A program made the position numbers and the translations under genes. 64,000 bases of DNA from Pseudomonadota bacterium (GTDB taxonomy: Bacteria > Pseudomonadota > Alphaproteobacteria > Rhizobiales > Xanthobacteraceae): contig JAGXAJ010000009.1 in assembly GCA_018971625.1 (NCBI GenBank), forward strand, positions 1 through 64,000. Reading direction: 5' to 3'. The notes below the pieces were generated by a model. The model saw nothing but the letters and a program-made list of their open reading frames with translations. It had not been told where the DNA came from and ran no database searches. Position 1 is the stretch's first letter; the number at the start of each line of letters is the position of its first letter. This document shows positions 9,946 through 19,808 of the stretch, in pieces.

Positions 9946-10119
9946 GCAGGCATTGGTCCGTTCCGACAACCACGGGGCCGCTGGAATGCCGTGCTCCTGG
10001 TGCAAAACACGACTGACGAAGGAGTGGAACCGCGAAAACCCGTGTTCCTCCTTTACCTTGGCATGGCCCCCGAGTAGGCTGCGATAACGACTTTTCAGAC
10101 TCCCACGGGACTGCCCACT

Positions 10120-10305
10120 ATGACGAGAAATAACGACTGGGACTGGGCACCTGACGGGCGGTCTACCAATGGCAATCGATCCCTTCCGCGTCGATCTCGA
10201 TTGACGTCACCGATAGTTTCGAAGCTCGTGGTCGCTCTATTCGCCGTTGGCGTGATCGCCTTTACTGTGCTGCTCATCAAGGCCCTGTTCTGGCCGCATA
10301 CTTGA
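10120..10305 (+). CDS. Small single-TM hypothetical protein
   Basis: 61 aa with hydrophobic segment IVSKLVVALFAVGVIAFTVLLIKALF. Confidence 0.5.
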   Translation: MTRNNDWDWAPDGRSTNGNRSLPRRSRLTSPIVSKLVVALFAVGVIAFTVLLIKALFWPHT

Positions 10306-10649
10306 GCACGGCCTCGACTTCCTGGTAGAGCGCAACATCAAGATCTGATCGACGCGCGCGGTATCGCCCTCGGCATCTCGCCGGCGCGCAGGCGTTGACG
10401 TCGGGCGCGCAGGCGTTTTTCTGTTCAGACGTTAGGTAATCTTCGTAGATAGGCAAAACATATTTGCCGGATGTGATTTTTCTCACAATGGATTTCGGCC
10501 CGTACGGATATTCTGTTTTTGCCCTGAAATTGACAGACATCGGTAACCATCCCGGCCGCGATCGCTCGATCGATACAATTTGAGTGATTGCTTCAATTCG
10601 GAAACAAAGGGGTTTTGAGAGGCTGCGCTCCCGAATGCGGGAGAGCGCC

Positions 10650-10829
10650 ATGAGTGAAATTGAATTCGATCGATTGCTGGATGCCGTAGAGGCGGCGATC
10701 GCGCCTGCCCCGCAGGAGGATTTCTTGACCTACCAGATGACTTCACCTGTGCCTTCGCGCGCCGCCAACGATAACGAGAAGCCTTGCGGCCTCATTCCGT
10801 TTCCGGAAGACTGGTACGCCAGTTCTTGA
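10650..10829 (+). CDS. Small hypothetical protein
   Basis: MSEIEFDRLLDAVEAAIAPAPQEDFLTYQMTSPVPSRAANDNEKPCGLIPFPEDWYASS. Confidence 0.5.
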   Translation: MSEIEFDRLLDAVEAAIAPAPQEDFLTYQMTSPVPSRAANDNEKPCGLIPFPEDWYASS

Positions 10830-11045
10830 TCGCGTAACGCGACGGCTTTTCGATCCCCCCGACCAATCAATAACACGTCGATGGCGGCAATGGCCGCTAT
10901 TGAAAATCATCGGCAGCATCGCCTTGAACTGCTCATCCAGTTTCATGGTGGTGACCAGTTCGCGCGGCAGCCCCGGCATCCGCGCGTTGCGATTGCGCGC
11001 GAACGGGACCGTGCGACTAAAAAATAACGATATCAATGATATAAA

Positions 11046-11119
11046 TGGAGGCCACGACCAGAATTGAACTGGTGTACACGGTTTTGCAGACCGTTGCGTA
11101 ACCACTCCGCCACGTGGCC
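11046..11119 (-). tRNA. tRNA-Cys (GCA)
   Basis: Reverse complement GGCCACGTGGCGGAGTGGTTACGCAACGGTCTGCAAAACCGTGTACACCAGTTCAATTCTGGTCGTGGCCTCCA. Confidence 0.95.
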
Positions 11120-11368
11120 CCACAGAGCGCCGGTTCTTACAGACATTCAGTTGCTTAGGCAACCGCGCTGCCGATCGACAGCTGGCGCACCAGCTCAAGT
11201 GTCTGGCCTGGTCGACGCGGCAATTCATCGGCGGACCGGAACAGCCCTCGCCCAGGATCGCAGACGCGCTGCGCGGCAAGTTTTCCGACCCTCTTCCGAT
11301 CCTTTTCCGATCCTCGGCGAACATTCTCTATAACAGGCGCGGCAATCTCCTCTTGGGAATATGGGCAA

Positions 11369-12490
11369 ATGATCGCCTTCATCAAACGCATCGGCGCCTG
11401 GCTGGACTCGCGCAAGGTGGAACTGGGGCTGGGCCTCCGGGTGACCGTGGCCGCCCTGAGCGCGCTGGCGATTGCCCTGGCATTCGGGCTCAAACTACCG
11501 CTATGGGCGGTGCTGACCTCGCTCATCGTCACGCAGATGAGCGTCGGCCGATCGCTGAAGGCGACCCGCGACTATCTGATCGGCACCGTCGGCGGGGCCA
11601 TCTACGGCGGAACGGTCGCGGTGCTGGTGCCGCACACCGGCGAAAGCGCCCTGCTCGCGGTGCTGGTGATGGCGGTGGCGCCGCTCGCATTCATCGCGGC
11701 GATCAACCCGAGCCTCAATGTCGCGACCGTCACCGCCATCATCGTGCTGCTGCTGCCGGCCATGAGCCACAGCAATCCGCTGGACTCCGCAGTCGACCGG
11801 GTCCTGGAAGTCGCGGTCGGCGCCGTCACCGGCCTTGCGGTGTCGTTTCTGGTGCTGCCGTCGCGCGCGCATAGCCAGATCAGGCTGGGCGCGGCGCGGG
11901 TGCTCGAATTGCTGGCGGCAGTACTCAATGAATTGCTGTCCGGCCTGACCCGAGGCCGCGACAACGACGCGCTTCATGCGCTGCAGGACGGCATCGGGAC
12001 GGCCATCGCGGAGCTGAATGCGCTCGGTGTCGAGGCCGAGCGCGAGCGCGCCGCCAAACTCTCAAGCGGGCCCGATACAGGACCTTTGTTGCGCACCATC
12101 CTGCGCCTGCGCCACGACATCGTGATCATCGGACGCGCCAGCGTGGTGCCGCTGCCGGTCGAATTACAGACGCGCCTCGCCACACCGCTCGCTGCCATCA
12201 GCACCGCGACGACCGAGTATCTCAGGTCGATCGCAGCCGCATTGCGAAACGGCCGCGGCGCACCTGCGATCTGGCCGGTGCAGTCTGCGGTGGAAGCCTA
12301 CGCCTCCGCGGTTGCCGACGTGCGCAGCGAGGGCCTCACCCGCGGCCTCGCCAGCGACGTGGTCGAACGCTTTTACGCATTGGGATTCTCGCTCGAACAG
12401 GTGCGGCAGAATCTGAAGGATCTCGAGCGGTGCGTCTCGGATTGGAGCGAGTCCACAGGCGGCGCCATCGAACCGACCGGGGTTAGTTAG
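11369..12490 (+). CDS. FUSC (aromatic acid exporter-like) family membrane protein
   Basis: RVTVAALSALAIALAFGLKLPLWAVLTSLIVTQMSVGRSLKATRDYLIGTVGGAIYGG. Confidence 0.8.
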   Translation: MIAFIKRIGAWLDSRKVELGLGLRVTVAALSALAIALAFGLKLPLWAVLTSLIVTQMSVGRSLKATRDYLIGTVGGAIYGGTVAVLVPHTGESALLAVLVMAVAPLAFIAAINPSLNVATVTAIIVLLLPAMSHSNPLDSAVDRVLEVAVGAVTGLAVSFLVLPSRAHSQIRLGAARVLELLAAVLNELLSGLTRGRDNDALHALQDGIGTAIAELNALGVEAERERAAKLSSGPDTGPLLRTILRLRHDIVIIGRASVVPLPVELQTRLATPLAAISTATTEYLRSIAAALRNGRGAPAIWPVQSAVEAYASAVADVRSEGLTRGLASDVVERFYALGFSLEQVRQNLKDLERCVSDWSESTGGAIEPTGVS

Positions 12491-12492
12491 CA

Positions 12493-13239
12493 TCAACCGC
12501 GCCTGCGCCGCCGGTAATCGCGCTTCGGTTTCGGCTTCAGTTCCGGCATTGTCGTTTGCGCCCCTCGGTATTTCGCCAGCATCCGCTCAAAGCTCGCATG
12601 CAGCGTCGCGGCGATCTCGGGGCGCCTCTCGAGGCGCGCCAGCAGCATCGCGGCCGCCTCGATGGTGGATAGTCCGTCGCGGCGCGGTTCGCGGCGCAGT
12701 CTGCCATAGCGGGACGGGCGCGCCGGATTGAGGATCACGCGCTGGCATTTCAGCATCCACGCGTTACGCCACCACAGCGCCTTGGCCTGGCTCCATGTGC
12801 CGTCGAGCAGCACGATGCCTTCGATATCATCGAGGACAGCGCGCTGATGGTCCTCAACCTCGCCCTTGCGGTTGATGGCGACGATGTCGCGGTCGGTATC
12901 GAGGTCGGCGACCCTGGCCGAGCCGAGATAAAGAACCGCCCAGCGCGAGGGATCAGCGACTGGTCGCCCCAGTGCCTTCGACAGGCTCGGCCACGACAGG
13001 CCGATCTTCACGATCGCATTCCGGAAATGCAGCGCGGTCAACCACGCCGTACCGAGCGCCCTGTCCTGCTCCTGCGGATGTTGCAGGATCAGAAGTGAAA
13101 TCGCGCAGTCGATCGGCTCGATATCGTCGCAGACGCATAGCGGCGGCGGCTTATGGCATCGCGGACAGTCGACGGCGGTCTCCGCCGCGGCGCCGGTTTC
13201 GGCCTCGAGGTGCTGCTTCCTGGGGAACATGCCGGTCAT
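12493..13239 (-). CDS. DTW domain protein (tRNA-uridine aminocarboxypropyltransferase family)
   Basis: CPRCHKPPPLCVCDDI Cys motif; LLDGTWSQAKALWWRN (DGTW). Confidence 0.85.
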   Translation of the reverse strand: MTGMFPRKQHLEAETGAAAETAVDCPRCHKPPPLCVCDDIEPIDCAISLLILQHPQEQDRALGTAWLTALHFRNAIVKIGLSWPSLSKALGRPVADPSRWAVLYLGSARVADLDTDRDIVAINRKGEVEDHQRAVLDDIEGIVLLDGTWSQAKALWWRNAWMLKCQRVILNPARPSRYGRLRREPRRDGLSTIEAAAMLLARLERRPEIAATLHASFERMLAKYRGAQTTMPELKPKPKRDYRRRRRG

Positions 13240-13411
13240 AATAACCGGAGGATGATCGCGCGGACAGCCGGTTTATCCTTTGTTCCTCGCTGTTCTTGGT
13301 CATCCTGGACCGCGCGCCGCGCTTCTTTGGTACAAAAGCAGCTTCCACTCCGGCCAGTCGCGATCTAGGGTCGTTGCGTGATATGGTAACACACTGGCAA
13401 GCTATCCGCAG

Positions 13412-14464
13412 ATGCAGATGAAGATCAACAATGACGTTATTGAAGCAATAGGCAATACGCCGCTCATCAAATTGAAGCGCGCTTCCGAGGAGACCGGCTG
13501 CACCATTCTCGGCAAGGCCGAATTCATGAATCCCGGTCAATCGGTCAAGGACCGCGCGGGCAAATGGATGATCCTGGAGGCCGAGAAACGCGGCGACCTC
13601 AAGCCCGGCGGCCTCGTGGTGGAGTCGACGGCTGGCAATACCGGTATCGGCCTCGCGGTCGTGGCCAGCGCGCGCGGCTATCGGACATTGATCGTGATCC
13701 CGGAAACCCAGAGCCAGGAAAAGAAGGACATGCTGCGGCTGTGCGGCGCCGAATTGGTCGAAGTGCCGGCGCTGCCCTATGCCAATCCGAACAACTATCA
13801 GCACGTCGGCAAACGTCTCGCCGACCGGTTGCGCAAGACCGAGCCGAACGGCGTGCTGTTCGCCGATCAGTGGAATAACCTCGACAATGCGAAGGCGCAT
13901 TATGAGTCGACTGGCCCGGAAATCTGGCAGCAGACCGGCGGCAAGGTCGACGGATTCATCTGTTCGGTCGGGACCGGCGGAACGCTGGCTGGTACCAGTC
14001 GTTTCCTGAAGGAAAAACGGAAAGATATCGTGATAGGCTGTGCCGATCCGTGCGGCGCCGGAATGTATGAATGGTTCAAGAACGGGACCGCAAAGGTGAC
14101 CGCGGGCGGATCGATCACGGAAGGCATCGGCCTCAACCGCGTCACTGCGATCATCGAGACGGCCAACGTCGACGAAGCCTACCTCATTCCCGACGAGGAG
14201 GCCGTGCCTGTCATCTTCGAACTGCTCGAACACGAAGGTCTCTGCCTCGGCGGATCGACCGGCATCAACGTAGCCGGAGCGGTCCGGCTCGCCAGGCAAC
14301 TTGGCCCCGGCCATACCATCGTGACGATGTTGTGCGATTCCGGAAACCGCTATCAGTCGAAACTGTTCAATCCGGCTTTCATGCGCTCGAAGAACCTGCC
14401 GGTGCCGGAATGGCTAGAGAAGCGCAGCAAGATCGAGGTGCCGTTTGAGAACGCCCAAAAATGA
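13412..14464 (+). CDS. cysK: Cysteine synthase A (PLP-dependent)
   Basis: IGNTPLIKLKRASEETGCTILGKAEFMNPGQSVKDRAG; STAGNTGIGLA; GTGGTLAG. Confidence 0.92.
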   Translation: MQMKINNDVIEAIGNTPLIKLKRASEETGCTILGKAEFMNPGQSVKDRAGKWMILEAEKRGDLKPGGLVVESTAGNTGIGLAVVASARGYRTLIVIPETQSQEKKDMLRLCGAELVEVPALPYANPNNYQHVGKRLADRLRKTEPNGVLFADQWNNLDNAKAHYESTGPEIWQQTGGKVDGFICSVGTGGTLAGTSRFLKEKRKDIVIGCADPCGAGMYEWFKNGTAKVTAGGSITEGIGLNRVTAIIETANVDEAYLIPDEEAVPVIFELLEHEGLCLGGSTGINVAGAVRLARQLGPGHTIVTMLCDSGNRYQSKLFNPAFMRSKNLPVPEWLEKRSKIEVPFENAQK

Positions 14465-14895
14465 GGGCGGCGGCCTTAGTCTTGACGGTGGCAATGCTGA
14501 GCGTCGCGCCCTGCGCAACGGCGGCGGATTCGTTGCCGATCCAACCGGGCTTTTACGTGAGCATCGACACACCGTGTCAGAAGGCATCGAATGCCACGAT
14601 AACCTTATATGACGGTACCTCCTTTGGAGGCGCTCATGTGGAATGCCGAAAGACTTTCACAAAAAAACTGACCGACGGCTCGTATCAACTCACTAGAAAA
14701 TGCAAGGATATGCAGGGCAACGGTGGTCCTTGGGAGACGTTCACGGAAAAGGACACCGTCGTTAGTCAGACCGAGGTAATCGTGACCACCTCATCCGGTA
14801 ACTTCCATTACCGATATTGCTCTCAATCGGACCTGCCCGATCCGTGGAATACGAATGATTTGAAGTCGATTGGTATTAAAGATCCCGGTCACTGA
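14461..14895 (+). CDS. Secreted hypothetical protein overlapping the cysK stop (ATGA)
   Basis: Signal peptide MRAAALVLTVAMLSVAPCATAADS; 4-bp overlap with cysK. Confidence 0.65.
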   Translation: MRAAALVLTVAMLSVAPCATAADSLPIQPGFYVSIDTPCQKASNATITLYDGTSFGGAHVECRKTFTKKLTDGSYQLTRKCKDMQGNGGPWETFTEKDTVVSQTEVIVTTSSGNFHYRYCSQSDLPDPWNTNDLKSIGIKDPGH

Positions 14896-14908
14896 ACCAG
14901 CCGGAATT

Positions 14909-15649
14909 TCATCTCAAAATTTGACTCAAAAACAGCTTCGTTCGCGCATGTTGCGGATTGGCGAAGAAATTCGCCGGCGTGTTCGATTCGATGATCTGGC
15001 CGGCATCCATGAACACGATGCGGTTGGCGACTTCGCGAGCAAATCCCATCTCGTGAGTTACAACCAACATGGTCATGCCCTCCCGGGCGAGGTCGACCAT
15101 GGTGTCAAGCACCTCCTTGACCATTTCCGGATCGAGCGCCGAAGTCGGCTCATCGAACAGCATGACCTTCGGATTCATAGTCAAAGCGCGCGCGATCGCG
15201 ACGCGTTGCTGCTGACCGCCCGACATCTGACCTGGATATTTGTTGGCCTGGTGCGGGATCTTCACCCGTTCCAGGTATTTCATCGCCGCGACTTCGGCAT
15301 CCTTTTTAGGAATATTGCGCACCCAGATCGGCGCCAGCGTGCAGTTTTCCAGCACGGTCAGGTGCGGAAACAGATTGAAGCTTTGGAACACCATTCCCAC
15401 TTCGCGCCGCACCTCGTCGACGCGACGCAAATTCGGTCCCAATTCGATGCCGTCGACGACGATACGGCCCTCCTGAAACTCCTCAAGCGCATTGATGCAA
15501 CGGATCAGCGTCGATTTGCCGGATCCGGACGGGCCGCAGATCACGATGCGCTCGCTTTTGGCTACATCCAGGTTGACGTCGCGCAGCACATAGAAGTCGC
15601 CATACCATTTGTTCAGGGCGGCAATGCTGACGATGGCGTTTTCGCTCAT
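14909..15649 (-). CDS. aapP: Amino-acid ABC transporter ATP-binding protein
   Basis: Walker [10 protein letters not shown], signature [15 protein letters not shown], Walker [15 protein letters not shown]. Confidence 0.92.
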   Translation of the reverse strand: MSENAIVSIAALNKWYGDFYVLRDVNLDVAKSERIVICGPSGSGKSTLIRCINALEEFQEGRIVVDGIELGPNLRRVDEVRREVGMVFQSFNLFPHLTVLENCTLAPIWVRNIPKKDAEVAAMKYLERVKIPHQANKYPGQMSGGQQQRVAIARALTMNPKVMLFDEPTSALDPEMVKEVLDTMVDLAREGMTMLVVTHEMGFAREVANRIVFMDAGQIIESNTPANFFANPQHARTKLFLSQILR

Positions 15650-15660
15650 GGTTATTTCAC

Positions 15661-16947
15661 TCAACTGCGGCGATGTGCGTTTAGGCGGCGCTCGACGAAC
15701 AATGAATAGCGCGACATTCCAAAACAGAACGAAAAGTAGATGATCCCTGCGAAGGCAAAGCCGGTGAACAACATGGTCGGAGTTGCCCAGGCCGGATCGG
15801 CAAATGAGGCTCGCACCGTGCCGAGCAAGTCGAACAGCGCGACAATCGAGACCAACGAAGTATCCTTGAACAGCGAGATGAAACTGTTGACGAGGCCGGG
15901 AATGACGTGACGCAGCGCCTGTGGCATCATGATCAGCCCGGTCGTCTTCCACCAGGACAGGCCGAGCGCGCTTGCGGCCTCGCTTTGCCCACGCGGAATC
16001 GCCAGCATGCCGCCGCGGATCACCTCGGCATTATAAGCACCGGCAAATACGGCAATACCGATCAGCGCGCGCATCAATCCGTCGATCGTGAAGTTGGCTG
16101 GAACGAACAAAGGCAGCATATAGGTTGCGAAAAACAGCACGGTTATCAGCGGTACCCCGCGCCAGAATTCGATAAAGGCAATCGAAAAGATCCGGATCAA
16201 CGGTATTGTCGAGCGACGTCCCAAAGCGAGCGCGATGCCGATCGGCATCGACGCCACAATGCCGGTGACCGATACCACCAGCGTCACCAGCAGCCCGCCC
16301 CAGAGCCTGGTGTCGACGATCGGCAAGCGGCCCGCGTCGCCCATCGAACCGATGACGATGCCGATCCCGACAAACCAGGCGAGGCTTGCGCCAAGCGCCA
16401 GCCATCCGGTGCGGGTGCCGCCGCCCAGCAGGAATAGCAGAATCGAGACGATTGCACCGCTCACCGCAAGGGCAATCATGCCGCCGCCGTGCAGCAGGAA
16501 AAACGCCACAACGGGAAAGGCAATGAAGAACAAGCAGGCGTTAAGGCCCTTGGCCGGCAGCCGCGGAATCAACAGCGGCAACAGCAACAGCGCGGCCAGC
16601 AGGAAGGTCAGATTGACCCGCCATCGTTCCGCTCCGGGGTAAAAGCCGTAGATGAACTGGGTGAATTTCGCGCTGACGTAAGGCCAGCACGCGCCGACCG
16701 GATGGCCGGCGTTTTTCGCAAGGCAGGTATTGCGATCAGCGCCATGCCAGACCGCGTCGATGAGCAGGAACCGGACCGTAGGCACCACAGTAAACCAGAT
16801 CAGCAGTGCGCTCAGCACGGTCAACACGGTGTTGGTCGGCGAGTTGAACAGCCGGGTGCGCAGGAAGCCGACAAAGCCCGTGGTCTTGATCGGAGCGGCG
16901 CGCTCCGGAACAAGCTCCTGCCGAACAAAGGCGGCTTCGTTGCTCAT
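15661..16947 (-). CDS. aapM: Amino-acid ABC transporter permease
   Basis: HisM-type permease segment [19 protein letters not shown]...[24 protein letters not shown]. Confidence 0.9.
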   Translation of the reverse strand: MSNEAAFVRQELVPERAAPIKTTGFVGFLRTRLFNSPTNTVLTVLSALLIWFTVVPTVRFLLIDAVWHGADRNTCLAKNAGHPVGACWPYVSAKFTQFIYGFYPGAERWRVNLTFLLAALLLLPLLIPRLPAKGLNACLFFIAFPVVAFFLLHGGGMIALAVSGAIVSILLFLLGGGTRTGWLALGASLAWFVGIGIVIGSMGDAGRLPIVDTRLWGGLLVTLVVSVTGIVASMPIGIALALGRRSTIPLIRIFSIAFIEFWRGVPLITVLFFATYMLPLFVPANFTIDGLMRALIGIAVFAGAYNAEVIRGGMLAIPRGQSEAASALGLSWWKTTGLIMMPQALRHVIPGLVNSFISLFKDTSLVSIVALFDLLGTVRASFADPAWATPTMLFTGFAFAGIIYFSFCFGMSRYSLFVERRLNAHRRS

Positions 16948-18149
16948 GTGCCCATCCTCCGGCTGATCCGCCATCCGTAAAAGTTCATGATCGCGCTTGT
17001 CACCAGCGAAAGCAGCAAATAGACCCCCATCGTGATCGCAATGATCTCGACCGCCTGCCCGGTCTGGCTCAGCGTGGTCCCGGCGAACACCGAGACCAGA
17101 TCTGGGTAGCCGATCGCCACCGCAAGCGACGAGTTCTTCGTGAGGTTGAGATATTGGCTGGTAAGCGGCGGCAGGATCACCCGCAACGCCTGCGGCACCA
17201 CGATCAGCCGCAATGTCGATCCTCGCGACAGGCCAAGCGAGGCGCCAGCTTCCATTTGCCCCTTGTGCACCGATTGGATGCCCGCACGTACGATTTCAGC
17301 GATGAACGCCGCCGTATAAAGCGACAGCGCAACGGTCAGCGCCACGAATTCCGGAATGACGCTCGCGCCGCCAGCGAAATTAAATCCCTTAAGCTGGGGA
17401 AATTCCAACGTGAACGGCTTACCGAACACAAGCCCCGTCAATAAAGGCAAGCCAACCAGCAGACCGATGATGTAGGGCCAGATCGTGATCGCCTTGCCGC
17501 TGTTGAATAATCGCCAACGCGCGTATCGGCGGAGCAACAATGCGCTGACAATTGCGGCCAGCACCGCGAGCGCGAACGCGTCCAGGCCTGAACTCGCGAT
17601 CGGCTTTGGAACAAACAGACCGCGGCTATTGAGAAAAAAACCATTGAACAGCGAGATGCTCTGACGCGGATTCGGCAGTGCAGACAACACGGCGAGATAC
17701 CAGAACAGGATCTGGAATAGCACCGGCAAATTGCGGATCAGTTCGACATAGGCGCCTGATATCCGCGACAGCAACCAGTTCGGCGACAATCGGCCCAATG
17801 CGACGATGAACCCGATCACCGTGGCAAGGAAGATGCCGATCAACGAGACCAACAACGTATTGAGCAAACCTACGAGGAATACGCGGGTATACGTGTCGGA
17901 CCCGGAATACGAAATCAGCGTCTGGCTGACGTCGAAACCCGCCGTATTCGACAGGAATCCGAAGCCGGAGGCGATGCGCTGCGACTGCAGGTTGGCGCGC
18001 GCATTGGCGACGATCTCATAACCGATCCAGGCCAAAGCCGCTGCGAACAGGACCTGGAGGGCAAATCCTCTCCAGCCTGCCTGGCCGCCAAGCGCGCGCC
18101 GCAGTTTGGCTGCAAACTGCGGCGGTGGCGGTCGGGTGTCGGTGCTCAT
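16944..18149 (-). CDS. aapQ: Amino-acid ABC transporter permease
   Basis: ELIRNLPVLFQILFWYLAVLSALP...EIVRAGIQSVHKGQMEAGASLGLS; overlaps aapM start. Confidence 0.9.
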   Translation of the reverse strand: MSTDTRPPPPQFAAKLRRALGGQAGWRGFALQVLFAAALAWIGYEIVANARANLQSQRIASGFGFLSNTAGFDVSQTLISYSGSDTYTRVFLVGLLNTLLVSLIGIFLATVIGFIVALGRLSPNWLLSRISGAYVELIRNLPVLFQILFWYLAVLSALPNPRQSISLFNGFFLNSRGLFVPKPIASSGLDAFALAVLAAIVSALLLRRYARWRLFNSGKAITIWPYIIGLLVGLPLLTGLVFGKPFTLEFPQLKGFNFAGGASVIPEFVALTVALSLYTAAFIAEIVRAGIQSVHKGQMEAGASLGLSRGSTLRLIVVPQALRVILPPLTSQYLNLTKNSSLAVAIGYPDLVSVFAGTTLSQTGQAVEIIAITMGVYLLLSLVTSAIMNFYGWRISRRMGT

Positions 18150-18176
18150 CTGCGGGTGCGGCGGCGCCTGCCGCGA

Positions 18177-19193
18177 TCAGCGGATCGGCGGTGCGTACTG
18201 GATTCCGCCCTTGTTCCAGAGCTGGTTGAGTCCGCGTGCAATCCCGAGCTTCGAGCCGGCGCCGACGTTGCGGTCGAACATCTCGCCATAATTGCCTTCG
18301 GCCTTTATGATCCGCAATACCCAGTCCTTGGTGACGCCGAGCTGCTCCCCGAGATTGCCATCGGTACCGAACACGCGCTTGAGCTCGGGCTTGTCCGATT
18401 TCGCCATGTCGTCGACGTTCCTCTGGGTAATGCCGAGTTCTTCCGCGTCGATCATCGCGAACAGCACCCATTTCACCAGATCGAACCATTGATCGTCACC
18501 ATGGCGCACCATCGGACCAAGCGGCTCCTTCGAAATCACTTCGGGCAGCACGGCGTGATCGGCGGGATTGGCAAGTTTCAGGCGTTCGGCATAAAGCTGG
18601 GAAACGTCAGAGGTGAAGACGTCGCAACGGCCGGATTCATAGGCCTTCACCGTTTCGTCGGCGCTGCCGAAGGCGATCACCTCATATTTCATGTTGTTGC
18701 TCTTGAAGTAGTCGGCGAGGTTCTGCTCGTTGGTGGTGCCTGTCTGCACGCAAATCGAAGCGCTGTTCAGTTCCAGCGCGGAATTGACCTTCAGCGATTT
18801 CTTCACCAGGAAGCCCTGGCCGTCATAATATGTCACTCCGGTGAAATTGGCGCCGAGCGACGTGTCGCGAGAAAGCGTCCAGGTGGTATTGCGCGAGAGC
18901 ACGTCGATCTCGCCGGATTGCAACGCCGTGAAGCGATCCTTGGCCGACAGAGGCACGAATTTGACCTTGCTGGGATCGTTGAAGATGACGGCCGCGATGG
19001 CGCGGCAGACGTCGACGTCGATCCCGGTCCAGTTACCCTTGTCGTCAGGTGAAGAGAAGCCCGGTAGGCCCTGGCTAACGCCGCAGGATAGCATGCCGCG
19101 GTCGGTGACCGTCTTGAGCGTTTGCGCGCTCGCCATTTGCGTCGAAAGACCGACAGCGAGAGCAAGAGTAAAAACCAGGGATACGCATTTCAT
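18177..19193 (-). CDS. aapJ: Amino-acid ABC transporter periplasmic substrate-binding protein
   Basis: Signal peptide MKCVSLVFTLALAVGLSTQMASA; TVTDRGMLSCGVSQGLPGFSSPDDKGNWTGIDVDVCRAIAAV. Confidence 0.9.
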   Translation of the reverse strand: MKCVSLVFTLALAVGLSTQMASAQTLKTVTDRGMLSCGVSQGLPGFSSPDDKGNWTGIDVDVCRAIAAVIFNDPSKVKFVPLSAKDRFTALQSGEIDVLSRNTTWTLSRDTSLGANFTGVTYYDGQGFLVKKSLKVNSALELNSASICVQTGTTNEQNLADYFKSNNMKYEVIAFGSADETVKAYESGRCDVFTSDVSQLYAERLKLANPADHAVLPEVISKEPLGPMVRHGDDQWFDLVKWVLFAMIDAEELGITQRNVDDMAKSDKPELKRVFGTDGNLGEQLGVTKDWVLRIIKAEGNYGEMFDRNVGAGSKLGIARGLNQLWNKGGIQYAPPIR

Positions 19194-19808
19194 GGCAAAG
19201 CCTTTCAAGGATCGTCCGGGAACGTTTGCTTTATCGTCGCGCGTGCCGACGGGCCAGCCTCGATAATCCACTTACTGCTGCAGACAGCCATCCGGCAGAC
19301 CCGTTTGGCATGCGGTTCAGTCAAACGATGGATCCAGGTCGCGGCAGGCCCCTCAACGTGCGGCGACAGAATAGCAGGCGCGCATCACAGAACGACTGGC
19401 GCGCCGGGTCAAGGGGTTGACGGCTGAGTTCTGTGTCCCGTTGTGAACGAACGCAACCTGAACCCGCCTTCTGATGGTTTTTCCAACAAATCTCCGTGCG
19501 ACGAAAGGTCTTGAAGGCGGACACATAAGCCCGCCAGACCGCGCTGAAATGAACCGATGCAACCGAAACGAAACCGTACCGGTGACGTCGGTGGCGACAG
19601 CAAAGTGCAGAATTGCTTCGTTCATCCGGCTGTTGGCGATGTTCCACCATGACCGGCTATGGCAGCGGGCTGCCCCAGCAACCTCGTGCCCTTACGTCGG
19701 ACCTTCGATTTTTGGGAACACTCCGGCGAACAAGGTGATTGATCCATCATCGCTCGACGATAGTTTGATCCTTTTGATCCTTTGGCTCAAATTCGGACGC
19801 GGAAATCA

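Noticed and set aside
9668-9973. N-terminal extension of the PIMT ORF (MVVGTDQCLLAPRAGFEPATIRLTVECSTAELPR...)
   Set aside because: This is the antisense translation of tRNA-Asn; the real start is MSGFSTARQN at 9667.
13151-14314. 387-aa minus-strand ORF
   Set aside because: Antisense to cysK and the DTW gene 5' end; no domain signal.
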